Shown: positions 25,426 to 38,250 of the stretch, piece after piece
Layout of the letters: each line of letters opens with the position of its first letter
Numbering within the stretch: the first letter of the stretch is position 1
The notes under the pieces: model-generated
Databases searched by the model: none
What the model was told of the DNA's origin: nothing
Seen by the model: only the letters and a program-made list of their open reading frames with translations
Made by a program: the position numbers and the translations under genes
Assembly: GCF_021130785.1 (NCBI RefSeq)
Contig: NC_060215.1
Span: forward strand, 71,865,501 to 71,929,500
Source: Homalodisca vitripennis
Lineage: Eukaryota; Arthropoda; Insecta; Hemiptera; Cicadellidae
Direction of reading: 5' to 3'
DNA: 64,000 nucleotides

Positions 25426-26650
25426 TTAATTTTATTTCGTGATTGGTGGTAATGTGCCCTGTTTTACCAATGTTGGCGTTTGTACTGCCGAGGTAATTTG
25501 CCCTTCAGTCGCCATTTTGAGTTGGTTAAGCACCTGTGAAGCACCGTTATCGTTAAGAGGGCGCTCCATCCAGCGAAGATTTCGTTACTGACCAACGCGC
25601 TTCATAGATAGGCGAGTATTGGCAATACGTATTGAGTACGTAAGCTAAGGACAGTAAATTGTATCAAAACCGAGTACGGAACGTCTTCTTGATCATGTTG
25701 CACCTGTCAATGTCCCGTTGTCCCAAATATGACGAGGGTGCAATAAACCAACACCCCCTCGCCCCTCGGCGGTAAGCCTGGCCCAGACCCAAGAATGTCA
25801 ACATCGAGTTTCTATCCAAAAGGCAACACTTCAAAAATCTAATTGTGTTTTCCTACACTGTCTTATTTGATGCAATTACTGCTATATTATATACAATTAT
25901 ACTGTTTTATAAGAACTGTCTATACACATTATTGTATAACTATAAAAGTATTTTTATTAACACATATATTGGTATGACGAACTTATAAAAGGAAAATTAC
26001 ATTTATATACATTATTACCAGAATATAATTTATTCGTCGTGGAGAGTTGAGTACCTTTATTCTAAGTTATACAAGTAGATTACGAACCAAAGTAAATCTA
26101 AGCTAACAATTTGAAGGAAACTATGGGAACCTTTAGAAATTAGCTGGTAACTTCAAAATGACAAAACTACTTGCTGGCGGTTTCAATACAGGGTTTTAAA
26201 ATTAAGTACAAAAAAACCAAAAAAGGATCAAATATTCACCTACTCAACTGAAAAACAGTTTGATAAATGTTCTTTTACAGACCTTTTAATTTTACTTACA
26301 ACCAGGCATACAAACATCAACGTATTTTTTAAAAGCTGACATTAGTTATTTTGTAACCTTTCGTGTTTATCATTTCAATATGAATTATTAATAAACTTTA
26401 GTCCAAGAACCGAGAGCCATTTTAATTTTACAAGCTCAAAATTTGGTTTTGTGTGATGTCCATAGAGAGATTTTCCTAAGAAAGAAACCGATCATCAGCC
26501 CCCTTAGTTTTGGTTACGATTGAAATGGATATTTTTCTTAGCGTGACACACTTAAAACCAACCCACAGACCCGTAAATAAATATTAAATCGGGGTTAGCT
26601 AACCATTTACAGAACCTTTAAGAGGCGAGTTTCAGTATCTTTTTCTTGTT

Positions 26651-26720
26651 GTTTGACGGTAATATAGCTATTATTTATGTGTTTGACGGTAATATAGCTA
26701 TTATTTATGTGTTTGACGGT
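26651..26720. repeat. 30-bp tandem repeat, 2.3 copies
   Basis: Units at 26651-26680 and 26681-26710 are identical (start GTTTGACGGTAATATAG), followed by a 10-base partial third copy at 26711-26720. The lack of mismatches suggests recent slippage. Confidence 0.95.
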
Positions 26721-27149
26721 CGGTTTTAAGTGTATCAAGTTATGAATAATAAATTATCGTTTCACACATTTAATTCTTTAGATACCGTTCCATTTTGATT
26801 TACACCAAAGCTAGGAGACATTTTTCTGTTTTTTTTTTTCAATAAAAATCATTTAGCGCGCTTATACAATGCATTTAGATAGAATTTGGCGAACTGTTGA
26901 AGAAATGAACTCTCGTCAATACGATACATGTCTCTGCCTTTAGTTTCACATTCGTGCACGTCACGCCCCATTTATAGCGTTGTCTATAAAACATAAATGC
27001 AAGGTAAAGTTAACAGTTGCACCTTACTGAACGTTGGATTACATTGGTGTCTGTGTGCCAAATTAGTACTTTGAAAGTCGAAATTCTCTAAGAACTTCAA
27101 CTGCGCCGGCGGGCGCACCACAATCTCATTCCGTAGGATAAACTTGAGT

Positions 27150-27905
27150 AAATCAACCTTTAATAAGCCGTATCCTATAAGTCCTCATAATCACTACCTG
27201 AGAAGGGCAGTATTTAGCCAACTTTCTCAACACGTAAATGCCTGAGTATAACTTTGAACACACACAACAGTACATCTCAGGCCAAACCTTGCTCAAGGTG
27301 TACTGATAGGAATTTATTTTTATATACTTACTTAACCATGGTGTCATTCAACATGACAGCTGCACCATAACCAAGATCCAAAGAGCGAAAAGAAAATTGT
27401 TAACATTTGTGTTTTATATATTGGGTTTTTGATTCACCTGGTTGAATTCTGAACACAACAATTCAGATCCTCAAAGATAATTTGCTCCAGCAGAGTTGAC
27501 TTTTTACTGACACAGAGAGTCGTGTCGTCAGAATACTTCAAGAGTTTACCGATCTGTAGCGACGGACGAATGTTGTTGACGTACACAAAGAAACAAAGTT
27601 GGGCTGAAAATGGATCCGTATGTGACTGCATATAGTAACACGGCTGATTTAGAAAACTTGTTTCAAGTGTGTACAACTTACGATCTGTCATTCAAAAAGA
27701 CTGGAACCATTGGAAATGGAAGTCCTCGAATCCCGCGAGAATTGTCAAGCAATGTTTTGTGATCAACACAGTCGAACGCTTTAGAAAACTTCTAACCCTC
27801 CACCTTAGACCATCTAGCCCTCTAAAATCATTTCGATCTATTTTACTACATCTCAAACTGGCAATTTACCCCTCATGGAACCAAACTGGACAGTAGTGAT
27901 GTAGT
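27150..27905 (-). pseudogene. LINE relic F: reverse transcriptase
   Basis: A reverse-strand RT fragment. Upstream, a decayed QFGF....KS region (about 27890), then CVDHKTLL-like codons (about 27770) in one frame. The open frame at 27434-27691 carries YVNNIRPSLQIGKLLKYSDDTTL, whose SDDT is the YADD box with A changed to S. Next, at 27347-27153, comes the thumb region ending SGIYVLRKLAKYCPS. It resembles LINE E in style and is also on the reverse strand. No endonuclease or 3' tail is seen. The aspartate pair is kept but several frame changes make it a pseudogene. Confidence 0.65.
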
Positions 27906-28466
27906 TGAATTTTTCTACAAAACTTATTAGTTTTTCAAAAAAATACTAGACATATTGAAATCATTTGTTAGGTTATTTTAGTGTTTGTTTGGAATTCACT
28001 TGTGGAACATATTAGATCGTTAATTTGTAATTTGTTTACTTGCTTTGATCAGAAGAGTACACAATAAAGTACAAAAACACAACACTACAATACACAAAAC
28101 ACAACAACACAATATACTACGTCGCAGGCTACCTCCTGCCGCTGTATTCCAGCCTTTATTTTGAAGTGGACAAACATTAAGAGTTCAAGGTTTTCGTAGT
28201 TACTGTTTAATGTATTAAGTTATTTTTCAATACAGCACTCCTACAAGTGCTTGGTTAACATTTGCAGCAGTAATCATTACGCTAAAATGTCAATTTTTAA
28301 ACATAGGTCATTGATTAAACACCTACAAAACTAATAACTTAATGTACTTTAATGTTATAACGAAAGTAACAGCATAAAATATGTGGATTTCTAGAATCAA
28401 TAACTAAAAAAAATCGGTTTCAACTGTTTAAAATTTGGTTATATGTAGCTAGCATTGTGACATATA

Positions 28467-30443
28467 CAATGTGAGTTAAAAGTGTGGATATACTCTGTTT
28501 AGTTTTTGATAAATAAAGATGGAGTGATGGAACTCGGGAAATCTTTATAGGAAATAGAAGTGAATTTCTTAATAACTGTTACAACTTTCCCCATTTCCCC
28601 AAAATAGGATTTTGGATGACGGCGGCTCAAAATTGTTAAATGTAAAGACCCATTACATGACTTGACAAGAAGAAGAAGAACAGTGAAAACTAGAGCTTTC
28701 TATCTTAACCCAGTACAAAATGGCAGCTCATTGAAATTAATTAAGCATGGATGGATCCTGCTCAACATTCCATGGAAAAAGATAGAAAAATGAAACTCAG
28801 GACACTCCTGTAGGAAAAAGCGAACCATTTCTTCAAAATGGGCTTTTTGGGGGCCAGTTAAACATTTTTAAATGTAAAGTTACAGTAGCACTAGTAATTA
28901 CAAATACGTTAAACAATAAAACGGTTAAAACTTGCTAACCTGTGTTTTTTTATATCTTGTGTTCAAACTGCTGATTCAGGACAGTTTGAAAATGTCCAAG
29001 CCTGTTGTAAAAACTTGAAACGGCAAGCTGTATGGATTCACTCAGGATTTTTGAATTCTAGATCATATTCTGTCCATAAGGTCCTTAATGCACTAAGGTT
29101 TCGTTTTATAGACGTTGTTTTTAATGTGACCATACATAAAGTAGTCAAGTGGAGATATATCTGGCAATCTTGGTGGCCACTCGATACTTCCTCTTCTGCC
29201 TATCCAGCGATTTCAAAAAATATTGTTTAAAAACCCGCGGGCATGCAGAACATAGTGTGGAGGTGCTCCATACTGCTGGAACCAAACTTCATTACAGTTG
29301 TTGGTTGCTACTTAGATAGCTGGATAGACCTGATTTTGTAAAACTTCCTGGTATCTCGGCATTAAGGTTTCCATCAATAAAAAAGGGCCCAACAAACTGA
29401 TCCCTCACAATGCCAAGCCAAACATTAAATTTCTCGGGGTGCTGGGTATGTTGCTTTCTCATCCAATAAGGGTTAACATCAGCCCAATAACGAGCATAAG
29501 TTTCTTCATCTAAGAAAGCAATGTTGTTTAATTTAATTGTATTATTATCAATGTTCTGCATCATTATTTCACAAAATTCTACGCGACGATCAAAATCGCC
29601 CTCACTTAACTCATGAACTAAACGAATTTTATACACTTTATAACCACTGTCATATAAAACTTTACAAACTGATAAATGAGATACGCCTAATATTTGAGAA
29701 ACATTTCTTGTTGAGGAATGAGGATTCTACAACAGACTGTAAAACGTCAAGTGGCAATGCTTCGTTTGTAGCTGATTTTGGTCGTCCAAGTTTGGGGTTG
29801 TCTTTAACGCTGCCTGGAAAAGTTGGATTGTTTTTAGAACTCGTGATTTAGATACAGGGTTTCGATTGGGATAAGTGTCATTAAATAAATTCCTTACTTC
29901 ATGATAAGATCTCACCCGGTCTCAGTAGCCTTGTATCACCAGGGTTATAACACGCTCGTGTTAATTTAAACACTCCATTTCGACATAAAGTATCTCAAAA
30001 ACAGCTTTTAACTTTTTAAATTCCAACCGGAAATTGAACATGATATACTGGACTTCCTCAAAACTGATAAGATAAGGAAGGCTTGTCCTGCTGTAGATAA
30101 TAACTGTTAAACAGGTTTCAGTAGGTAAGGAAAGTGGTTATCTATTGAATTACTTACCTTCCAAGTGTGAATGTTCATGTTTTGCCTCTGTTAATTTTTA
30201 ATTGCTTTTAATGTACTGGGTTGAGATAGTTTCCTCTGTTCTCTTTCTTTTATCAAGTCACTTGTCTTTACATTTAGAAATTTTAAGTCACCCCCCAAAA
30301 TAGAATTTTATGGAAACGGGCAAAGTTGTAACAGTGACTAAAAAGTTCACTTCTATTTCCTAGAAATGTGTTCAGAGTTCCATCCTTCCATCTTTATTCA
30401 TAAAAGACTAAACAGAGTGTATCCATACTTTAAACTCACACTG
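28467..30443 (-). mobile_element. Tc1/mariner-superfamily transposon with long TIRs
   Basis: A full-length element of 1,977 bp. The left end begins CAATGTGAGTTAAAAG at 28467 and the right end is the complement of CAGTGTGAGTTTAAAG, finishing at 30443. Both are flanked by TA (28465-28466 and 30444-30445), the target duplication of this superfamily. The inverted repeats extend about 254 bp on the left (to 28720) and 232 bp on the right (from 30212), with scattered mismatches and small indels. Between them, on the reverse strand, is one transposase relic. The long TIRs and intact TA duplication show one clean insertion; the mutated transposase shows it can no longer move by itself. Confidence 0.9.
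29030..29990 (-). pseudogene. Tc1/mariner transposase relic
   Basis: The N-terminal helix-turn-helix part reads SYHEVRNLFNDTYPNRNPVS (29915-29855), then a 'RPKSATNEALPL'-like linker after a frameshift. The catalytic domain has AFLDEETYARYW, where the first catalytic Asp is kept, and PEKFNVWLGIV, a typical 'VWCGI' strand. QQYGAPPHY follows, where the second Asp of 'QQDGAPPHY' has become Tyr. Then come RWIGRRGSIEWPPR and LPDISPLDYFMYGHIK, which holds the third acidic residue. About 36 residues separate the second and third positions, in the range of the DD37D-like branches. A stop lies inside the catalytic domain and another after it (29093-29095). Loss of the second Asp alone would abolish cutting. 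Confidence 0.85.
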
Positions 30444-30445
30444 TA

Positions 30446-33400
30446 TAACACAGCATAGGAACAAGAACATAATAAAAAATCACTGTCCAGTAACTATGAT
30501 CTAAACACGAGTATATATTTCACAAAATAGCCTACTAAAAATTTCTTCGGGAGGAAAAAGGATAATGTATGAGATCCCAAGACTATAATACCATAACGTG
30601 CAGTTTAAAAAACGTAATCTTTTCTTAGTTATCTACTCGGTTACAAAATATATTGTATAAAGTCGTGGACAATTTATTTTCAACCGTCATTCTCCAAGTG
30701 TTTGTCTTAAAGCATAACAAATATTTAGACACTAATATTTATTATTTCAAGCAATAAATCGGCAAAAAAAGAAAAACTCAGCTAAGATTGCAGAAAACTG
30801 CATGCATATCATAAGCTTACAACTAAAATGTACATACTGGTTTGTACTTATTGGTATCTAATAAGCTATCAATAATATAGTAATGTTGTAAGCTATTGTA
30901 CATTACATACTATAAGGAACTTCTCTATCATTAATAGGGAATTTCGTGTACAGTATGTTACATTGTGGCATAACGGCCTGTGAAAATTTTTATTTTAGTT
31001 AAAAAGTATTTTGTTATGTATGTATGTTCAAATAAATAAATTTCATCATCAAAGTTAATAAGAGTTTTCCTCACTAAACAGCGCTAGGCAAACTTATTTC
31101 ATTCTAGCATAGAAGATGTGTTCGGTCCCAGTGTTTGTTGGTCCAATGGCGATTGCAAATGTCAGTCATAGCTCTGTGTTTATTTTTGTGTGTTCTGTGT
31201 ATTATTCATACTTGTGGACGTTGGATTTCGTGTGGGTTTGGAGAGTTTTGTAATAGTTACATTATGTCATCCAAAATGAAATTATACTAGAAAACATGCT
31301 CGTCCAGAAACTAAAAAATTAAGTTAAAAAAGCATTTCTAAGTTTTGCATCTGAGTTATTTATCTTTAATTTGTATTTTTCCTGCTACTTAACAATTGTT
31401 TTGATTAAATTTATATATTATTTAGTCTTTCGGTGAACCTCGACAGAGGTTAAAAACAATTATCAAGTTATGACTGTTTTTATCCATAACGCGGAAGAAA
31501 TGTACACGATTCATCAAATTATACAACTGTCTTGTATTACCATATCTCGAACCCAAATGTAGGTTGATTTTACTTTCTTGTCAACAATAGTTTTCTCTGA
31601 TTTATTCAACTAATTAATGGTCATTTTTACCATGAAGAACTTCTTCTGCTTGTACTGTGAGCTTGTATAATTTATAGTAAATCATCTTTGGGGGATACAA
31701 TTGGTTTTTTATTGGATTATTTATTTCTAATTCCAGTGCCACGACTCTTGACAATAAGAGAGAAGGAACAGTATTTCATTGATTACCCCACAAAAAGTGT
31801 AAGAACTTTTGAAATCAGGTGCAAAGAAAAATGTTAGAACGACTTTTCTCAATTAAACATAGAACAGAAGGTTTTTTTTTTTAAAATATTTTCACCAAGT
31901 TTTAAATGTCAACAGAGAAATGTTAGTAGTCTTTTTAAATTTGAAACAATTTAAAAACAGATTTTGGATTCATACAGGAAGAAAAATGAAATGTAGGACA
32001 CGAAAGTTTCCAAATTAAAGGACATTACATATTGTCTTAAACTGTGTTTATTTTTAGCCTATGTTTTTCGGGTTAACATATAATAATGTAATAAGTTTAA
32101 AAAATGTCTCTTGAAAATTCAACAATGCTCTCGGCACCATTTAATACAATTCGAATTTTTGAGACATGAGCTGATTTAAGGTCAAAGGTTAGCGCTTAAT
32201 GCCAACAATTGTATTTCTGTTCCGGTAATCATAACAACATTATTGTCATAACCCACAAACTGTCTAGGTATAAAAAATGCACTAGAACTCAAGTCAAACC
32301 TAAATTAAGATGTTTGAGATACATAACACTCAAGAAAAGAAGAGTGTCATTTATAATAAAGAGTTAACCTTATAAAATAAATATCACACACTATAACACA
32401 TTTTAAATGCCACACACTAAGAATGTAAAGGTGAAAGGCCAATCTCGATTTTAATCGTTATACTTTTATAAATCACAACTTTTTATATAATTACATTATA
32501 AGGGAACTCAGAAATTATGTGTCTGATGGTAATAATATTTAGATGCTGCTTACAATAGAATAAAGCAACATATTTTGCACTTGGTATTGGGAGGACGGAG
32601 CGTTAATTACAACCCGTTTCACCGAACGTTTTTGTTTATATTTATTTATGACTATTCTAAGGAAGATTAAAACAAAATAATTGGATTTTACGTAGGTACA
32701 TGGAACGGGCCCTTAAGTCCAGTCTACAAGTTACAATTGTAAACACATTTAAACCTGATTTTGATTTTATTAGTAGACGGGAATGCGTCTAGAGATCTGT
32801 GAAGTGTAATCTATAGAGTTCCTATATTATTTTTATGTACATTCTTTTGTTTTTTTATATTTAGTTTAACTGTACTCCCCTTTCTTTCTAGTGGAAATCA
32901 AAATATAAAGATTGAGAGACATTTCTTTAGGTTGGTCTTCAACAACAAACAGTGGGAAGTCAGGCCCAAGTGGCCTTGATGTCTGTCCTGATGGAATTTC
33001 TCACCCAGTTCGTTAAGCTCATATACTCCCCACGTCATTACACGATTACACTTAGCCGAATAAAAATCAGACTTGTGACAGTCGTAAAACGCCCTGTCCG
33101 TTAAGTATTCAATATCACACATATTTTAGTTATTCGAACTACGTGGGTACTACTTTTTGCATTTTATAGGGAAGTGTTTCGATTGTTTATTATTCAGATG
33201 TGCCCAGCGGAACAAAAGTATGAAAATTATACAAACTATGAATGTATATTTGAGAAAAAAAGCTCAACATCCTACTTTGCTGTATTAGGTCCATTAGTGC
33301 TGTAACTTAATGCCCGTGTATGCTGGTCAGCAACCCCTTGGAACCTAAAAGTGTAAACTTCTGAACATATCCGCACCCTTGTTACCGCAACAATAATACT

Positions 33401-36170
33401 TTTTTTGTACAGTATTTTTTTAGCGGTGTTTATTAAGTATAGTTTAGACTGTAAGGTTGTGTTTAAGTTTGCCTAATTTTTATATGGATCTAATTAAGCT
33501 AGATTAAAGTTTTTGGCTAATAGTTATAACCTTTTTCAGCGGTTTGCAAGAGAAATTGAAATAAACTTACAAATTTTGGAAAGTAAAAAAGTAAAGAATT
33601 TAATATCTACAATGACCTACACGTCATAAAGGTACTTACTTCTTGAGCACAATGACAACTCTGGAAGTGAAATAATTAGACTTGAGTAAGTTGAAATAGG
33701 TAATTTAAATAATTGTTTTAACTACGATACATATTATGGTTTAAATGGTTCAAATACAATGTGAAAAATGAGCGTATTTGATAAGCAATGAATGAAAATA
33801 AATTCTAAATATTATCCTCTAGTTCATAATTTGGTTTCATTACAATTTAATATTACGGGATTAATATTTAGTTAATGTAGTTACAAACTTCTTCCTTTTC
33901 TATTATATGATCAGTTTATCAAATCTTGCTTAATAAAAGGAATAATAGCCTAAGAAATTCCACAATAAAAAATTCCAAAAATGTTTTAAATTTTCCACAA
34001 TATGTATACGGTTTTTATTTAACGTATAGACGTCACAGAAATAGTATTTAGTTCGACAATATTAAAATTTAGCGTTTAATTTGAAAAATTCCTTAAAGAA
34101 GTAAAGCCTGCAAATATCCAGAATAATAAATCTTACTACCTGGGTCTACTAATATGGTTTCCTCCGAACATGGCCATGAAAATCAAAAACATCTTTATTA
34201 GGATATCTTTGTTTTGGACTTGAAGTATTGTAAATGTTATTCTTTTGTGTACGTGAATAAATAATGTGAGTTAATGAATACCGTGCCTTCCGGTTTTCCT
34301 GTTTTCCAGCTGTTTACGAGTAAAGACAGGGGTGTCACTTTTCAATTTACTAGAGTTTACCCACTACGTTTTCCACTTTTTTTCTTGCATTTAAAATTAT
34401 ACATCTAAAAGCCTCCTCTTTACAGAAGTGAATACGAGTTCCTTAAAGTCATCGTTTACAATTATTGTTTAGAGCTTTCGAAAACTAGTCGCGATAACAC
34501 TCGAGTTCGAGATAAGATATCAGTCTGTATATGAACGACCTACTGATAGAGATATGTAAGTTACTTCCGCAACTATTGTATCTGAACTTCTATCCAATAT
34601 TTAGCAGACTTCCATTTATAGGAATAATAAAACCTTTAATTCCCTTGATACATTATTTAAACATACCGATATACCAAGAATTACTAAGGAATACGTTAAG
34701 TTCACGAAGTTCAAGTGTTTAGATAAGCCTATCCATCGCCTCTGTTTTCGTTGACATATCATTTTTTCAAATTCCATCAAAGGATCAATGGGACTATTCA
34801 GATGTGCCTGTATGGAAAGCGGTGTCTCGCTGTCCAAGGATGCTCAGAATTAGACTGTGATCTGAGAATACTGTTCTTAACTTGCTTTAACTTGATATGC
34901 TGGTTAAATTGGCCTATAAAACCTTTAAACTAGTTAATATAAAGAAATGTAATATCAATGAAGTTACTTCTGTTACGTTACTTTTTTGTGTACATAATAT
35001 AATATAATTTATTCTATTTTTTAAATAAAGTAGTAATTCAAATAAATTAAATATATAAAATTGTTAAATAATGTTAAATGCAGACAAATATCAGTGGTTT
35101 TTTGCATTTACTTCTTAAACAATTACCTTTTTATGAATAACTGTATTCTTGATTCTTCCTTCTTAAACATGCACTATATTTCTGTAATGGAAACGAGCTA
35201 GAAAATTTAGTACATTAACATTCACAAAACTGTAGTGGTATCTCCCATAATGAAGATTGAAAAATGTTTTATGTAATTACGTTGCATTAACGATTTTTAT
35301 AATACAACGCAAATTCACAAAAGATTCCTATGGTTATAATCGTGCAATTGGCTTAACGATTATTACATTCACACATACATTTGAGGAATCATAAAATGAA
35401 TTAAAAAATAAATTATATCTGACGATTTTTATATTACTAAGCATCAATCGAGTGTCTTTACTCTTGTATTTTCATTTCGAATTTTAAACAATCTAAATCC
35501 ATTTTGTCAAATAACGAAACATATAACACGCATCTTTTTTAGTTCTTAATATTTTAAATTTATATCTTACATTCATGATTTCCATAACAGAATTTCCAAA
35601 GCCGTAATATTCGTTTAATTAAACACCAATATCTTAAATTTCGTTAGAATTTTCAACAATTCTTTTCCCTCATCCGTTAAGAGAAAGCAATACTTGCTTA
35701 TTCAAGTGGTACTTTAAATTTTAGAATTATTAAACATGTCACCAGTATCTGCATAGCTATACCTCTGAGCTTACATGTGGTCACTGCTTACATAAACAAT
35801 ATTGGTTTTTAGGTCATCAATTAATGTACAGATTAACTTTGATGAACCGTATAAAGTTATGAGTTTTCGGATTTATAATGCTATAAACAGCTCCATTGTC
35901 CCTGAAACGGTTGCAATTTCACCTTTAGCAGAGTGCAGGTGTGGAGTGCTGTCTCAACCACAGCAGAGAAGGTTTCACGCGGAAGTCGACAACAGGGCAT
36001 CCCGTCTTTCCTTCTCTGCGATGGATGCCTCGTTAAGGTTGGCGGCAGTCCTCTCTTCACCATTCCTCGGGCTGGACAATGTTAGATCAGTTGCTAGTTG
36101 GAACAGTTAATTGTGTGAAATCTGAGACACTTCAGATTCAAGAGTGGATGGCTTAAATACACCTTTATTG
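30446..36170. other. No recognised gene
   Basis: AT-rich with only short frames. The 74-codon reverse frame at 32898-33122 and the 102-codon forward frame at 35802-36110 have ordinary amino-acid mixes but no motif or plausible splice context that I can identify. Confidence 0.4.
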
Positions 36171-36174
36171 TGAA

Positions 36175-36197
36175 TGCAGACATGCAGACATGCAGAC
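36175..36197. repeat. Short tandem TGCAGACA repeat
   Basis: Almost three copies of an 8-base unit (TGCAGACA). Minor feature, possibly within the repeat that ends near 36.84 kb. Confidence 0.8.
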
Positions 36198-36659
36198 GGC
36201 TTAGCTTTATCTTGGAACTGACGTGCTATGTGGTAGACAAGGATACAACTAGAAGCAGGAACAGTTTCCGAAAATGTGCGAATAGTGGTAGTGTAGATCT
36301 CTTCAAAGCCCTACAGACGGCTTGGTCTCAGTAAGATTCAAAATATCACTATATTGACATCAAGGGTGAAATCTCTTGGAGGCATGGATCCGGATTGTCT
36401 ACAGTTTGTTCAAGTTTGAATCTGCTGACTGAACAATTACAGAGGACGAGGTGAAATACCAGGTTCATACCTGTAAGATCAAGATGGTAACAATGAACCC
36501 AAACAATGCTCCTGCACAGAACCAATAGAGCAAAACACAATACGTGTCGTGTGCGACCAGAACAGGAGCGAGAGCGCTTAGTTTCTTGGCTTTAGTTTGT
36601 TGGCGTTCAACACGCTCTATTTTAATGTTAGACTCTAGAGAGTTCATTTAATCACCACA

Positions 36660-36840
36660 CATTTCAGACTTCAATTTGTTGTGTACGCTTACCCTTATAT
36701 AGAATTATCGACACCTGAAGAAGAGGACTGATTTCAATTCTCTAAACGTAGTATTTTAGTTGTGTGTAATTCCAGTGAATGTCCGAAGCCCTACTGTCCT
36801 TTCAAATCACCCATCGTCAATAACAATCTTTAAACAAAGA
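36660..36840 (+). mobile_element. Foldback-family relative 2 (terminal part)
   Basis: Contains CTGAAGA (36715-36721), a short stem AGAG/CTCT (36722-36725 with 36740-36743) and AAACGTAGT, then AATGTCCGAA. The end block is TCAATAACAATCTTTAAACA (36818-36837). The first boxes recur at 7.54 kb and, on the reverse strand, at 57.97 kb. The end block recurs at 58.06 kb as TCAATAACAAACTTTAAACA. The left boundary is not known, and no terminal inverted repeat was found for this copy. Confidence 0.5.
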
Positions 36841-37229
36841 ATGGTACTCGCATTAAGAGTCATAATACTGTTTGCGACAAAATGACAGTGGCTTTATGTT
36901 TTGCTGGTAGAATTGAAGCAATGCGGTAAACCATTTAGAAGCCGATGGGATCTGTCACTGCTACATCTGAAGCCTGTTCAAGAGGCGATAACCTGCTCAA
37001 CAATGACACTGGAGTGCCTGTATTAAGTGATGTGCACGCTATTAATATCCAGATACGGTATTAAATTCCTTAATTCTCAATCTCAAAGCCAAAGTTTAAA
37101 ACCGTCACCTAAGTCAGCATAAATTTTAAAACCTCTATATATGAGACCTTTATTTTTAAATTCTTATATGTCTAAAGGTCTTTTAATTACCCCTTCCAAC
37201 CCCTATTAGTTGATTTTTAAATTCTAATT

Positions 37230-38250
37230 GCAAAAATGTAAAATATAGAAATGGTGGCGTGGTACTGGGTTTGTTCAGAAGTTATCTAATTGGACAAAAT
37301 TTAAACTATAAATTTTAAAGATTCTCAGGGTAATCCTAGAATTATTGATAAAGGAGACCACAAGGATCGGTATTATCAGCTTTCTTTTTTTATAAAAGAT
37401 CCATTTGGAAAAACATTAAAGGCAAGATAACAGCTTTCGCTGACGACATGGCTTTTAGCTACTCCGAAAGCGATAAAGAAACAATCTTGGAGTCAATCAA
37501 TCATGATATGATTATTTTATGACAGTGGTGTCATAGTAACAAAATGGTGGTCAATGTCTCAAAAACAAGGTTTAGAAATTTATGTTTTCACAGTTTCAAT
37601 TTCGGTAGGGATTTAATTTTTTCTGAATATACTTGTAAACATGATATTACTTGTATATGTAACAAAATTAAGAAAAATAACAATCTTAAAATATTTTGGG
37701 AATCTATATTAACAAAAGCCTCACATGGAGAGCACTTAAACAATTTTTAACTCACATTTAAAAAGTATTAGACCTTTTTATTATTCAAGAAACCTTTATT
37801 ATATGTATTTCTGGAGGTCATTATACAATGCATTAATAAATTCAAGAATTCAGTAAGGAATACATTGTTAAGGAGTTTAAAACAATAACGGCCAGACTTG
37901 AAACTATAAAAAAAATGTATTTTATTAGAGTAATCTTTATTAAAAAAAAAGAAAATTATCTCTTCTTTTATCTAGAGACATACAAATTCTGCCATTAAAG
38001 TACCTTTTTGTACTTAAAACTTAAAGAAATTTTTACTACCGATGCGGTCAGTTTAAAGATGAGCATCGCTTTTTACATGAACACGGAACTAGAAACATAA
38101 CTATGTGTTCATTTAAAATACACAAAGTCAATAAAGCAATTTTTAAAAAGTCTTTCGTCTTTTAGGGCCTAAGTGCTATAATGATTTATTAAAAATATAA
38201 TACATAGTGTACAAAAATCTTCAACTCACTTAAACGAATGGATCTGAACA
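37230..38250 (+). pseudogene. LINE relic G: reverse transcriptase
   Basis: A forward-strand RT of Jockey/CR1 type. Near 37250 the reading GVVLGLFRSYLIGQ matches the 'F.SYL..R' segment, followed by PQGSVLSAFFF (about 37355). The catalytic box is AFADDMAFSYSE (about 37435), then WCHSNKMVVNVSKTRF (about 37525). The thumb and C-terminal part follow with frame changes: LPLKYLFVLKT (about 37990) and RNITMCSFKIHKVNKAIFKKSF (split over stops; about 38090-38150), ending near LSAIMIY where 'YN.LP' would be. The FADD pair survives. No endonuclease or tail is recognised. Confidence 0.7.

Noticed and set aside
35802..36110. 102-codon forward frame at 35.8-36.1 kb
   Set aside because: The overlapping reverse frame is also open, the region is locally GC-richer, and neither shows a domain.
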